Origin: Plectrocnemia conspersa
Taxonomy: Eukaryota > Arthropoda > Insecta > Trichoptera > Polycentropodidae
Length of the DNA stretch: 64,000 nt
NCBI GenBank assembly: GCA_009617715.1
Contig: VTFK01000267.1
Location: 186,001-250,000 of the forward strand
Direction: 5' to 3'
Within the stretch, counting starts at the first letter, position 1, and every line of letters starts with the position of its first letter. The position numbers and the translations under genes were made by a program. Below the pieces are notes generated by a model. The model did no database searches. It had not been told where the DNA came from and saw only the letters and a list, made by a program, of their open reading frames with translations. Positions 1 through 14,004 of the stretch are shown here, one piece after another.

Positions 1-705
1 TACTTTTAGGGTAGATGCAGAATATGTCATATAGGTTTACTATTTTTCGGTGAAGATCGAAGCTTAAGTGGTGCTTACAGCTAAAACCCGAATCTAATCC
101 CCAGTTTCAAGTGATTATCTTGGGCTGACGTGTAGACTTTTATTTAAAACATATCCGCATGAAAGGGAACTTTTTGTTTGGGAACCGCTGTTACTTATTT
201 TAAGTCATCCGATAAGGGTTGATGTACAATAAATTGCTACGGTGCGGTTGAATGTGATCTTTCGTTGCTTTGTATCACAAATTTATAATTAAATTTAAAA
301 TTGTCAGGACCTACCGGTTAGGAACTCGAGTAATTGCCTAATGAAAGGTGCTCTTGATATTGTATATCTTCAAAACAAAAGCATGTTTTTGATTAATCAA
401 TAATACGCATTAAGCTATAGATATGATCTAAAATATCTTACATCTTGGAAAATCCAAATGAGCGGAAATGTAATATTTACTTAGATAAAAGACTTAATAG
501 ATGCGGTAGTATGAGATAATGTTTTATATTCTCAGATTGTATCGTATTTTATAAATTATCATTTGATCTATATAATATGTACATACATATGCACTTAAAA
601 TTAAAATAAGAACAACTAAGGTTACACGAATCTATGATATTTTTAATTTAATTTAATTTAATAACGTTAATGTAAATAAATATATTACACAGTTACAGTT
701 AAAAT
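1..705. other. AT-rich sequence downstream of the NKCC stop
   Basis: It contains the presumed 3' untranslated region of the minus-strand cotransporter and flanking DNA. I see no coding signature, known repeat or clear polyadenylation signal. Confidence 0.5.
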
Positions 706-3700
706 CTATGAGTAGAACGTCAATACTGAAGTTTGATTTCCTCTGACGAGCAAGAATGGTGGCATATCTTTAGTCAAAATTTCCAACCATGCCATATACA
801 GAGGAGCAGAAACAGTGCCCTTTCTTGGCATTGGAAGTGACATCACAATCATCGAAGATTCTCTAGAATTCTCTAAAAGCAGTTCCCTTAATCTCAGTTG
901 ACGATTGGTCTTCTCTTGCAAAGTCAACAGTTCAGTTTCTGGAATACAGCATTCTGAAAAATAAAAAGATTATTACCGAGAGAAAAACAGTCAATACCGG
1001 TATGTCAATAATTGCCCGAAAAGATACCGCTCTCATAATTCACTATGTTTATTGATTTAGTAAAACCAAATTATTCGAATACCCGAACTAATGTTTTGAT
1101 ATAATAAACATTTGAATTGCAAATTATTTTAATTTCACACTTTCATTACTTATAAAAATTATATTTACAAATATGTCTGAATGGAGATAAAAATGTAGAA
1201 AGAATTTCGTGTATGCAATAGCTGGTTTTATTTTCACTTCGCCAGCCACCCTATAATAAAAAAGGGGCCGGCAGGGCTACTGGGAACTGCTAGGTACCGT
1301 TAGACTTGCTTGAGATAAAGCAAATGTATTCCTTTTATGTTGACATGTCGCGCATATATTTAAAATATCGATCTAAAAAATTAAAAAATATTTTCGGTAA
1401 TACCGGTATTTCATTTTGTAATACCGGTAGTACCAAATGTTGCACTGTTTTATATATCCGGTATTGTGCTATAGTTGCAACGCTTGTACTATACTACAAA
1501 CATGTATATTGTTATACAAAAATATGGGTAAAATAAAAAAATAGACATTTAGAAGAGTAATAAATGGACCGATGAAAGTGTAGGAGACCTTCAACCATTT
1601 TGATTAAACCCATTGAGGAGATCTGCAGATAGTCACTAACATCATAAAAAAAATATTTAGAAACTGTTTAATTACCTGATGATGCTGCATAAGATTCTTT
1701 AAATCCTGATATTAAATTTTCAAACATTCGAGTCGTATCTTCTTTAGGTTTTTCTGTTATGTCTTGAACCATAGTCAAGCTTGAATAATCTATACGGAAC
1801 TTAGAAAGTAAGTTTGCCATGCTGTGAACATATTTAATGGTTATAAAATATGTAGTAAAATCGATAAAGAAACAATAAATAGGTATACGTACTTTCGTTC
1901 TTCCATCTCCATCTCGTTCTTCCGGTTGGTCAAAGCAAATATTCTAAGCTTACACCCTGACCAATTGCTTCTGGTCGATATGATATACGGAAGTAGCATT
2001 GTTAGACCACCGTCGTCGTACAACCACCACACGTCGATCATTCCTTTCTTTTGCTTATTCTGGAAAATGCTCATTCTGTCCAAAACTTCTTTGGATAGTT
2101 GCACTCCGTTGCGAGACTGATAGATGATTTGCTTCTGCAACGCTTTTTTCTTTGGCTTTAATTCGTTCATAGTGAAGCTCTTCGCAGACGTAGCTAAAAT
2201 TTAACTCAATCATAACTCTGATTTATATAAATTCATATATACAAAATACTTACGTGTAGGCGTCGATGAATATGTCAGAGACATTTCATTTTGTGACGTG
2301 TGTGATATGTCGAGATTCGAATCTGCGTGCATCATTTGACTAGTGTTGACTCTATTGCTTATTGTTAGATCTCCAGTTGAAGTTCCACTAGTTAATGCAC
2401 CGGCTGGAGTTGCAACGTCATCGTCTCCCATGACTTTGGAAAAGTCGAGTCCTCCGTGGAGTCTCAATATCACAACTGCCAATCTGCTATCGAACGCGTT
2501 ACTAAAAAGGCACAATATGTTATAGTACATCCAGTTTAGTGTTAAGTTGAGTAAATAATTATTCTTACTGCAAAACATTAAAATATGCGTTAAGTTCCTC
2601 AGGATGACAACTTCTCCAGTCTTGTTTGAAACCCATCATCAACACATTTGGTGACATTTTCCCGATACCAGAAGCTTGCAACAATGCTCTAGCCCCACTC
2701 TCGAATCCAAACCCATCAATGGCTGAGATGAAAGCTTTGATTTTTCTTTGGATGAGCCATTCGTTGGACATTTTATAGTTCAGCGCCTTCTTGCGATGTG
2801 ACACTTTTATCTATGAATGGATTAAATTAAGAACTCGGTTTTATAATCGTATCGTATCGCATAACATTACAATTAAAAAACTTATTTTAGCAAAGCAAGG
2901 TTCGTCTCTCCATTTATCGTTTAACATTTCCCTCGTATTATTAACCGCATAAATCATGTAGGAATGTACGCGTTTTTAAATTGTACATGTTTAAATTCCG
3001 TCTCTTAACGGCAGGTACTTACAAATTCCATTGCTGCCAGATTTAAGCAAATCGGGACGAAAGCCCCGATTAAAACAGCCTAAATAGCACAATAAGATAT
3101 TTAAAAGATTAAAACAGATTTCAATACCGTCCCAAATTACACAAACATTTTCAAAGAATGTGGTTAATCTCCTCCCAATTCCCCGGGCATGATGTATAGA
3201 TTATATTATCTTAATATTTTTAAATAAATGCTAAAATAATTTAATCTAAGGCTATGGAGGAAGGGGTGTATATTATTTAACATTTGTTATTGTATCCGAA
3301 GACTATGCTTACTTGTGATATGTCCCCAGCGATCAAGAGCGAATTGTGCTTCGTGATGAGATTCGCGAGATCCAATAGTGGAGGTCTAGCTTGTACTTTT
3401 CCAGAAAGAACCAAAATCTGTGGACGATAGTTCTTTACGTGCTCGGTAGTGCTGGTTATTCTATAAACCGATATCAAAGCTGATTTATAGGTTTGTGCTT
3501 GCGTGGATGATCCCCAATTTACGTCTAAAAAAACGTTTATTAATCATACTATAATATATGTAACATTAACTTGGAATTAATCATTGCTTACCTGGTTTTC
3601 TGTAAACCACAATCAAGTATAGAGCGAATATGATGATAAACGTAATCAAAGATGTTGTCCAGTCGATCAAGAACATAATAACGACACAAAGAACAAATCC

Positions 3701-6700
3701 AGCCAAACTCAGCCATACATTATAGAACTAAAATAAAAAATGTCTTTAGATATGCTTAAAAGAAAAGATAACGAATTCAATAATTATGTATAGTTACTCT
3801 GAATGTAGGTCTCCATCCAAGAGGTTTGATCAAAGCAGCGTGAAATGTACAAAAGTTGATAAGTGCATAAGATGCTAGATAGAAGTTGGAAATCAGTGGA
3901 GCGATAACGTTAAGTTCAGCTGAAAAAAATTATTGTTAATTTATTTATTAAAGGCTTGGTAGATCCTTTTCTTATTTTTTTGTCACTTTGTTCAAAACTG
4001 TATTATAAAAAAAATGCTAAGCACCTCTTGAATGAGGTCGCTGATTACTTATAATTACTCTAACGCGTTATAAAAATGGTTCAATAGTCTCAAAGGAAGC
4101 GCTATGAAAAGCCAAGAGCAAAAAGGACGTCAAGTTTAGTCGAATGTCAAGGTTCTCCATACTTTTAATATATTTGACAGTAAATGTGTCCAACTTTAAG
4201 TAATATATTATATGTATACCAATCAGCAAGAAGACCACTGCCACTATTAAAGTCAGAACGTATCCTCTGTACGGCTCTCCATGTTTGCCGTATCCTTTGG
4301 AGAAGAATATGAGTCCGGGGTATATCTTGTCAATTCCTAGTGCTTGTATTAATCTTGGCACTGATAGAAGATTGGTTAGAGCTGTACTTAAAGTTGCAGC
4401 GAAGCATCCAGCGTATATGAAAGGACCCCACGAAGACATCAATTGCATGACCTTTAAAGAAAAACCAATTCAAAGTCAAATATAAATGTGGAGATAATTG
4501 AGTTAATACTTACACTGTAGCTGTTATGCAATCCGTATTGGCAGTTTGGAGCGCAGCTTGAAATAGTTCCATTGATCAAGTCCGTCACGTTTCCAGAAGC
4601 GTCTCTTAAAGCTGCTCCACCGGCGAATACCACGAAAAGGGCATAGCTAAACATGGAGAGTATCAAAGCAAGCATTGTCCCTTTGGGAATCGACGATGCT
4701 GGATCCTATGAAAATACATTGGAATTAATTACATTAGATTTAGTTGAAGCTGCTTTGAAACATACCTTCAAATCTCCTGATATGTTTGCGCCTGCTTGTA
4801 TTCCAGTCACGGAAGGGAAGAATATGGAGAATACTGAGAAAAATGTTTGATTTACTTTTTCGCTATAGCGATAATTGGGTCCCCAATTTTGAGCAAAAAC
4901 ATCAACTGAAAAGTGGCATATTATGCGTAAGACGATTTAATTTACAGAACAAGAAGATAAAAAGAAGGAAAATTACGGTCAAATCCAGAGAAACCCTTTG
5001 CTCTTTGCTCGTCATCCAACGGCCCAATTCCAGTACCCACCAAGAAGTCTATTATAGCACCAACGATTATGGCTATCAAGAAGTTCTAAAATTAAGTTTA
5101 AAATTTATGCAACTCTAGCCATAAAAAAACTGGTCAGCTAATGTAAATAAATATAAGTTTAACTTACTTGTGCTTTGCTCTCCCATTCCATACCAACAGC
5201 ACAAATAAGTATCATCACTACAATAGCAACCGATCCTATTATTCTGACGTCATTGTTACCACCGTCGATGATCTTTATGTCATATTGACTCAATAGGTCA
5301 TTGAGAGAATTGCAGAAACCTATGGTGTTCATACTAGCAGCGACTGCATTGGCAAATGCAAAGACGACTCCAACAGAAGCTCCAAATTCAGGCCCCAAAG
5401 ATCGAGATATAATGTAATATATACCGCCTGTGGAATATAATAGTTAAATGCTATATATGTAGATTTATAAGATATATCAAGAATAAACATTACCTCCTTT
5501 GACTTCTCCATTTGTGCTGATGGCAGATAGTGATAGTGTAGTGATGATGCAGACGACGGCAGATATGGCAATGATGACCAAAGTTAGACCTATACCTGAT
5601 TGCGCCACGACCCAAGATAGACGCAAAAAGAGCATCACTCCCCAAATGTTGAGAAGACATGGTATCAGTACACCCTACAAATAATAGAATATTTATCTAA
5701 ATATGTTTTGAAAGCATAATACAATATATGTTCATAATCCTACCTGAATCCATCCTAATTTGATTCCTACGTGTTCATGTGCAGCATCACCAGCTTTTAG
5801 ATCAACTTCCACAGTTTCATCCTGAAATTAAAATTATCTTTGATTTTATCCGTGTAATATTATTTCCTTGTGATCGTGAAATACGATTTTAAGATACGAG
5901 TAAGTTACCGTATCGTATAGATATAGATATGTAATCTTCATAAACAACAATAAATTTCACTTTAAATTACGTCACTGGCAACCTTATATTAGATTAATAG
6001 TTTTATGTTGATATTGATTGAGAAATCTACGCATTAGTGAGACTGATAAAATACCTTATATTATTGTTTTATTATTTGTGTAGTACTAAGAATTTCTTAT
6101 CTGAAGCTGCTTGGAAAAGCAATCAATTAATTTTGTAAAAGTGTAAAAAGGAAAATGCTTTATTCATTATTACAACGTCAAGTAATTATTTACCGATTAT
6201 CTGTGTAAATATAAATATTATTAATTTTTTTCTATTTTTTTTTAGGTATTTATAATTTAATCTTGTTACCGACCGTTCCCACTGCAACGGCACCGACACG
6301 AATTTATTGCTTTTGACGTGGATTTTTGACTTCTAAGAAGTGATCATTGTTTTTGCGCCCTCCTATTAACCAAAATTCGGTTTGAATATACTTTGGCCAA
6401 CACTCTTATATCAGAAGTCCGTAATAATATTTGTAAGGATAGCTTTCATATTTTTAAAACAGTGTATCATTTGAACTTTCATTAGGTTGGGTTTGGGTTT
6501 GAACAAAAAATGAAATATAGAACATACATCTATTTGTGAAAATGTATTTGGACTTCACTAGTTGAAATATAACTTTATAGAAAAATACACATACATTAAC
6601 ATTTCTACATCGTATGTAAATAAATACTGATAATATGTATGTAAATGTATATATTACTACGTAAGGAAAAGTTTAAATCATATAATTTTACTGGCACCTG

Positions 6701-9700
6701 CCAGATAAATTATAATTTCATTAGTAAAAATATATATCTACCGAGGTAAATGTATTTTGATATGATTTTTTGCGGAGAAAATGCTCCCACCTGCCTCGCC
6801 CCCCCCCCCTCCCCTGTATGCGGTCCATAGTGTATTTTTATTTTTGGTTTCGGCCTAGTTAACCATTTTGGTTGGACACCACTGGCTTAAACGGTGTTAT
6901 TTTTTAAATTTCGCTGCACTCGGAAGCCAGTTTGGTAAATGCATACAGTTTAAGAAAATTGTGGCGTTGAGAGTGACATTATTGGTATGCATCAAATGAT
7001 TGGCTAAGAAGTCAAAGAACCGTTAATAATAAATTTATGTTATTTTTATACACGACTTTGACAATCTTTTATTTATTTATTTAAATTAAATTAAGACCAT
7101 CGTAACCCACCGTAACAGGTTACCCCAATGCGGCACGATGGTCGAAAACAATAATTATATTCTTTCAATGCACAAAAAATGTATATGTATAAAATAATAC
7201 ACATAAAGAAGCAAACAAAAAAAGCATAAAATATCAAAATTAAATGATACGAACCGGACCAGCTCTTCGTAGCTGACATTAAACAAATCATTGAGCAATG
7301 CCAGCGTATTAAGGAGCCGGATGGTGACAGCCATAGGCGAGTCGGAAAGTGCTGATGTCTTAGCCCTAACGAATATCAAAAAAGACGATCTCAAAGACGT
7401 TCTGGAATCCAAAACTGGAATTCCTCGAGAATATGTCAGAGATTGTCGACAGCACCCTTCAGTAAAATATATTTTTTAAAGAAATGCTTAGCGATATACA
7501 ACTTTCTGCGCTAATCGTATCCCAACGCTCCTAAAAGAAAGGCGCTGGACATAAGAACGAATAATAACAAAATATCCTTTCATAAAGGTATCTTAATAAA
7601 TATGGTTTTAAGCTGAGCTAAACTTTTTTACTACTTTTTTGTTGCTCATAGATGTCTATATTATATAAAAATGACTTATAATTATATGTGTGCTTATATA
7701 TGTTTTTATTATATTATGTATTATGAATAAATTATATTTTCAGTGTATAGTAAATTTCGGTTAGTTTATACTGTTAGTTTATACCTGTAGTATAAATTAT
7801 TATCTATGAAAGTATATGCATATATATGAAAGTCTTTAAATATAAAAATAAATAATCGCTATATTGTTTCAGCGATTTGCTATTGGAAAATATTATTAAC
7901 TAATGTCTAACGCAAAATATAAATCCATTAAATATATCGGTTTTATAAATACAAAAAAAAATATAGAACCAATGAACGATAAAAATACTTTTAGAAATCG
8001 TATGAAAAATTACCATTATTTATCAAAATGGTAAGTCAATACCGCAAATTAAAAAGTCAATGGATATTGTTCAATAAAAAAAATAAAAATCAAGAACGAT
8101 TTTCTGCAATTTATTTGCACAACTTAACGGCCTAATAGTTGGAGTTTTCTAAGAATGGTTTTTATCGTTTTTTTATAATAAATTGACCATTCAGCAATAA
8201 AAAAAGTAAGTATTTTACTGTTAAAACTGTGAATAAAAAACACTTATTTATCATAAATATATGTATATTATGTTATGTAAGTTTAGCGTTCTAAATCTGA
8301 AGTGCTGTTTGATTTATCAAGTTATATAGTATTATGACAATCGCTTTATGCAATAATTTAAGTCTTAGGATTTCCTCGGCAACAAGAGTTTCACTTGTGA
8401 TAATCAGTATATCGTGCTTAAACCAAAATCATTGAAAAGTGTTAATGTAATACACTTTAGTTTCACACAACAATGACAAAATGTCAAAACGTATTAGTAA
8501 AAACGAGGTCAAAAAATAAAAATTCCGATAGTGTCCTTATTGATAAGTACTATAAAATTACGATTAAATTGTCTAGAATCTAATATTTTTATATAATTTG
8601 TTTTATTTTATTAACTGACCTTAAATTATGTACAATTTGGTGTTAATTAACAAGTTCTTTTCTGAGCAAATATTTGTTCAGCGTTTTGTATAATTCACAC
8701 AATGGTAATAATATCAAAAAAAATGGCATGAATTTGATAATAGGAAAAATGTGCCGAGGTAAGATTACGATTTTTTTTCAATATAATATAATTGTTTAAA
8801 TGAGATTAAAATACAAAGTCTTATTTATTTATACGGTACACATATTAGCTATTTTTAGAGCTGCTAATTAGTTATATTGGTAGATGAACTGCGAAACAGT
8901 TAAATTGAAAACATATATTTAAAGAATATATTTAAACTTAAGGTGATATATTTATATATTTATCAATATTGTAGTATATTTATGTATCTAGACATACATC
9001 CATATATGGGTTTGTTTGTATATATTTAAATATGACATACATACATATATATTTTAAAATAAAATCGTATACATTAACATATTTTTCATTAGAAAACAAT
9101 TTTAAAATTTGTCCTTTATTCCACTAAGAAAATGCGTTTATCGAAAATAATGTAATCGTATAGCTTTTTATTTAAACATTTTTAAACAAATAAGCAATTA
9201 CTTTAAAATAAATAAAAGTATCTTCACGCTTCGTTTTGTGGCGTGATGATGTTACTCTCAACCATCAGAAAAATATATATTATAATAATTAGACGGTATT
9301 TAAACATATATAATAATATTTTTTTTTAAATATTATTTTGATGCTAAAACTTACATTAAGCTTATCGAAAAAATGAATTATCTTGTCACCTATTCTTAAA
9401 CGTAGATTCCTATTTTAGATTATACACGGTAAAAAGTGTATATATATATATTATATTTTGCCATTAATATATATTCGAACTATTTATTGTCGTATATTTT
9501 TATTGATCATTGAATTGAAATTTTAACGCGTAAAAAATAATAATGGAAAATCTGTAAAATATAAATATAGTATTTATATAAAAATAATCAGTGACTGATC
9601 AGTGAACTGCTTTTATTTTATTAATAAAAATACAATAGTTTATCGCGTTTTTTTATGTCAATCACTCTTTCTAACGTTTCGAATACCGATTTAAGATTGG

Positions 9701-12700
9701 GATTCAATTGCAATGATTCAAAGCAATGATTTATATTTGGTTGATATATGTTATTTTTGTGCATTTATGTAGATACATTTTATATTTAATTAATATACAT
9801 ATATATTTGTATATATTTTAAATAATCACTACAAGTTTTTAATTATAGCTTATGATTTAGTAGTATTAAAATTAATAATTTGCGGACTTTAAAAAATGTG
9901 CGGTTTTAATGGGTTTTTATGTTCATTAACTCTGAGAATTTCTACACTAAACATATACTTTATTACAATTACTACAAGAAATATGTTTTATTTCTTGGGA
10001 TTCGTTGAAAATTCTAAAACTATCATCAAAAAAAATATAAAGAAAATACCCATTAAAGAGCAAATGTGTAAATAACATTTGTTTTATAATTAAGCTAAAT
10101 TTTAGCAAAACATAAAAAAACTTTTAACCAAGAAATTAATTTTTGTATATATAATATGCTACAGTGAATGTGTATTACTAATAAAAATATATTTATAGCC
10201 AGCTCAATAAGAGCGCCAAAAAATAAAAAAGGCGTAACATTTCTTTCAAAAATTTTCAAACATTTTAAAAATTTATATTTTAAAATAACCTTTTCATTTA
10301 TTTAAGCTTATAAATGCTTATCTTAAAATAATCTTTCTTTTCTTGTACTTATTTTAAATTATTTTTGACAACATGTCAATTGCACTGAGATACTAAAAAC
10401 GGCATTTTTATTCATGTTTAAAACTGTAAATTTTATTTTAATTTATTTTATATTTAAATATATATAGATAATAATTTTACGTTAATTAAAAAGAGATTGC
10501 ACTAAAATTTAATGTTAAAAGGTTAAATTTTAATTTTAGCTCCCATTCAATAGTAGTCTCGTGGTAACCTTATATTTTACTCTCTACTTCTCGCTTTTCT
10601 ATGCACACTTTGGTGAGCTACTATCATATTCTTTGTTCTGTGGTTACCATACAGTTGTTTTCGCCGCTGCTTTTTAGCGTTTATTTACTATTTTAGGTCT
10701 TAAGTGCGTACATTTGATAAATAATTATAATACAATAAACAATAAATACATTTTAAAATGCTTGCATTTAATTTGAATTACTACAAATTTTAAAATTATT
10801 TGCGAAAGATAATTGCTGGTAAAGTAGTATTAACGTATGATATTTGAATGTATATCAGTTCATGTTTTAAATGTAATGTATTGATAATATGTCGAGGGGG
10901 AACAATTTAGTTTTATCCCGGGGACGTTAAATAAGCTAGGACTGCTCTTGAGCGTATCGGTATATTTATGTTTTTAGTATGGAAAATTTAATTAATCTGA
11001 CAGGTACTAGTGAAATTATATGCTACTATGAATTTAAAAGGCGTAAAACATGTAAAAAAAGTGATATAAACTGAAGTCTTTATCTGACAGTTGTGAACGC
11101 CACTTGTTAAATCCTGCACGCCACATGCAAATTTTGTGTCAAAAGTAGTTGTAGGGCGACACATACATATGTTAAGGCCAAAATATTTAAAGCCAAACCT
11201 AACCTTAAAGAATTAATCAACCCCAATTTTATCTAATGAAACTTCTAAAACTAACTTTATATTTTAAGCATTCATTTGCTCAAGTTGAGTTTAGTTTGAA
11301 CAGCAAATGGAATATCTCCATATTCTTTGAATAAGAGAGATGACGGAAGTATCTGAATATCAATCATAGCTAAATAAAAGTCAAATACACAAGTATTCAT
11401 CTACTCCTTGACATTTCTCCTTTATCTAGTTTCAAAAAGAATTGCGTTAATATAAATGTCAAAGACTATAAAAAAATCTTTCGTACCAGGTTATAACTTT
11501 CTCGAAATGTTCTTTCTATCATATTTAACTCAATGGTCAAAGTACTGTAAACAGTCCAACTAGTCATAATTGCTCTACGTCTAACACCTCGTGATTATTT
11601 GTTACTACACACGTTACACATCCCACATTTCAATAAATTTGCATCTAGAGCGGCCGTCAACACGATCAATCGCCTTTTATTTCTTTTTACGTCATTTAAT
11701 GCACATTTTTATGTTCTCGCCATCAGGTTAATTGTTTTGCGGCCCGTCACGCTACAAATCTGCTAAACAAACATCTCAGCTCGGCGAGGTTCTAATAGAA
11801 TTTCGATCGAACCGGATAGCACCGCTGAAAAGCGCCGATTCTCATATCCGCCAATCGACAACGATTTAAACAAGATATCTCTTGAGCTCAACGATATAGT
11901 CCGATGGCAATGTCTAGATCACTATGGCCATTGACGAGCTTTAAGATTTGTAGAACATGAAACCTCACTAAACAAAAAAATCTGATTCAACAGACACGGA
12001 AGCACTTGTGCACATAACAAGAACCGACCTACAAATTTAACGTGTGTTTCTAACAAATTATAAAAGTGTAATTTATAAGTACGTTAGAGTTAGCAAAACC
12101 GGGCAAAAGTGTTATATGTATATGAATAAGTTTATTATATGAAAATATAACAACATACATAAACGTGAATTATAGTAATAAGTGTAGTTAAATGTAAAGA
12201 AAATTTATCAGTAAGTTGAATAATAATGCCTGACCAGCTTATCTAGACTAAAAATGTAGTTGCAATGAACAATAAAATAGTGTTTATTTCTTCACTTTAC
12301 ATTTTTAATATTAATACTATCTATTAATTTTAAATTTTGACTTTCAGAAAGCCAAAGAAATTTTTATTTTTTCTCTCACGCAGGATGGAGATTTGAACAC
12401 TGATATACAATATAATTTTTCTTGGGAAACGGATAGATTTACTGATTCCCAGTTGCTTTTTACGCAAAGTTTATTGACGGAATATATTGAAAAAGAAAGC
12501 ATATGTGCAATATACTATTTGCGTTAACACAGTCAGCAGTATATAATAGAGTGTTTGATAACATTAAATGTTTTAAATTTAAAATAAGTACGAAATTTCA
12601 TTTTAATTATTCCTGCTGCTGAAATGACTCATTTAGCTGATGTTGATGTGGGCTTTATTATCAACAATGGGTTGTAGCAGTTACAACCCAGTATGCTCAA

Positions 12701-13683
12701 AAATATATTACGGTTATAAATTATTTTAGACAGACTAAAATTAAACATTATTCGTATTGATTTATGAGATTATGAGTCATTTTCAAAATATCGGCAACTA
12801 CAAAGTGTTTTTTCAATAATTTGACACATCATTTTTTGAACACATAATTTGACTAACACTTTCTGAATAATTTAACAAATATACAAATAACAGTATTTGA
12901 GTCTCTAATTTATCTTATTTGCGTAAAACATTGTTCAAGATGATCCTTCGCTTATTATTATTTAGCTTAATCGAATTATATTTTTTAAGTCTCTCATTTT
13001 TATTTATAAAATCTATAATTGCAAGCCTAAAACGGTTTCCTATTCGTGATGGTAAAGATAATAAATCATATTTGTTATTTTTTGCCTTTCATACCAAAAA
13101 ACTTTTACTACTAATACAATGTGATTCTTGAATTTAGTTAGAAGTGTTATAAATAATTACATTGGCGCAGCATCAAAATTTTTCAATAAATATTTTCTAA
13201 ACTTAAATGAGGACACTTTAAAAAGTATACCATTTGAAAAATCTTGTAAATAATATTATATATAAACATATTCCGTGAATGTGTCAAGAAGTATTGATCA
13301 ATATTAGATCTAATAAATAAAATATTATCGAATTTTCAAAACATATCATTATTAGTAATTAAATTAAACATAGTTTATGCCTTTTAAATAGAGACTTTGT
13401 AGCTAAACGTAGCAAACTTTGCTATGTAAATATATGCACTGAATTTACTACATTTTATTTTTACTATTTTATATTAGATATAGTACTCTTCAAAAAATAT
13501 GAAGTTAGATTTCTTGGGACGAAATATGAAAAAGTTTAAATAGTACTTTTCTATTGCACTTGACAGTCATTATAGGTAGTTATAATTATAATGACAGTTT
13601 CATAACGTACAGGTAATAGCATGTCTCACAATTAATTCCCAAATAAACCACGAAATTATGGTTAATTTTTGAAACAAAAATTA

Positions 13684-13746
<63 letters not shown>

Positions 13747-13991
13747 CATATATTAAGCATATGGTAACATTACGATGGACTCACCTTTTCCTGGACATCG
13801 TCATGCAGTTCTCCGAGACTCGGCCTCTTCAGAGCCCTCTTTGAAATACGGTAGTTATCCAGACGGGGCAGAGCCTCCCTGGTCAGCTGAGCCAAAGATT
13901 TTTTTCTAGCTCCCCCGACCTCCACTTGGGACCTCCGCCGATCGTTGTCCACCGGCGGATCCACCTTGGACACGTTGAAACGGCCGTCCAT
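706..13991 (-). CDS. NKCC: Na-K-2Cl cotransporter (SLC12 family)
   Basis: Electroneutral cation-chloride cotransporter of the plasma membrane, complete at 1017 aa. Coding exons in transcript order: 13785-13991, 5744-5821, 5494-5674, 5168-5427, 4977-5085, 4766-4905, 4514-4705, 4220-4451, 3798-3919, 3592-3727, 3313-3524, 2569-2810, 2254-2501, 1893-2193, 1676-1821, 706-953. All joins are GT-AG and keep frame. The cytosolic N-terminus has an RFNV SPAK/OSR1 docking motif at residues 4-7, then LPRLDNYR and [10 protein letters not shown] blocks typical of NKCCs; Thr37 lines up with a regulatory phospho-threonine. The 12-TM core starts near residue 96 ([14 protein letters not shown]) and includes [17 protein letters not shown] and a glycosylatable loop (NVT at 364, NGT at 370) with paired cysteines. 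The C-terminal domain begins near 540 and ends [15 protein letters not shown], the family terminus. Intron 1 is 8 kb. NKCC is much likelier than the KCC branch; which insect NKCC paralogue this is was not resolved. Confidence 0.95.
6266..6780 (+). repeat. Unclassified interspersed repeat, copy 1
   Basis: Begins with GTTACCGACCGTTCCCACTG, then a block around GCTTTTGACGTGGATTTTTG. The same blocks recur in the same order at 15150-15790 and in inverse orientation at 33930-34150 and 49040-49205. The copies also share a later AT-rich segment around TTTCATTAGTAAAAATATAT and a C-rich run just downstream. No coding capacity was seen; a MITE or SINE-like element is likely. Confidence 0.7.
7085..7590 (-). 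mobile_element. LINE 3' end fragment
   Basis: Closely resembles the 3' part of the LINE relic at 61095-62370 in the same orientation: shared blocks include the AGGTTACCCCAATGCGGCAC region, TGTCTTAGCCCTAACG, GACGTTCTGGAA and AAAGAAAGGCGCTGG. Read on the minus strand it runs from the last codons after the reverse transcriptase into a 3' tail of TAAA-like repeats next to position 7075. It carries no functional ORF. Confidence 0.65.
13694..13745. repeat. (AT)n microsatellite
   Basis: About 25 uninterrupted AT dinucleotides lie roughly 40 bp downstream (minus-strand sense) of the donor of NKCC coding exon 1. Confidence 0.95.
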
Positions 13992-14004
13992 GGCGCGAGG
14001 CTCT

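Larger units (their letters stand above)
5822..13784. other. 8-kb first coding intron of NKCC
   Basis: Mostly AT-rich non-coding DNA. It holds one copy of an unclassified repeat family (6266-6780), a LINE 3' end (7085-7590) and a microsatellite. A GC-richer island at about 11640-11950 has no recognisable coding content and could be regulatory. A plus-strand open frame of about 52 codons (12380-12527) follows a plausible acceptor but matches nothing I recognise. Confidence 0.5.
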
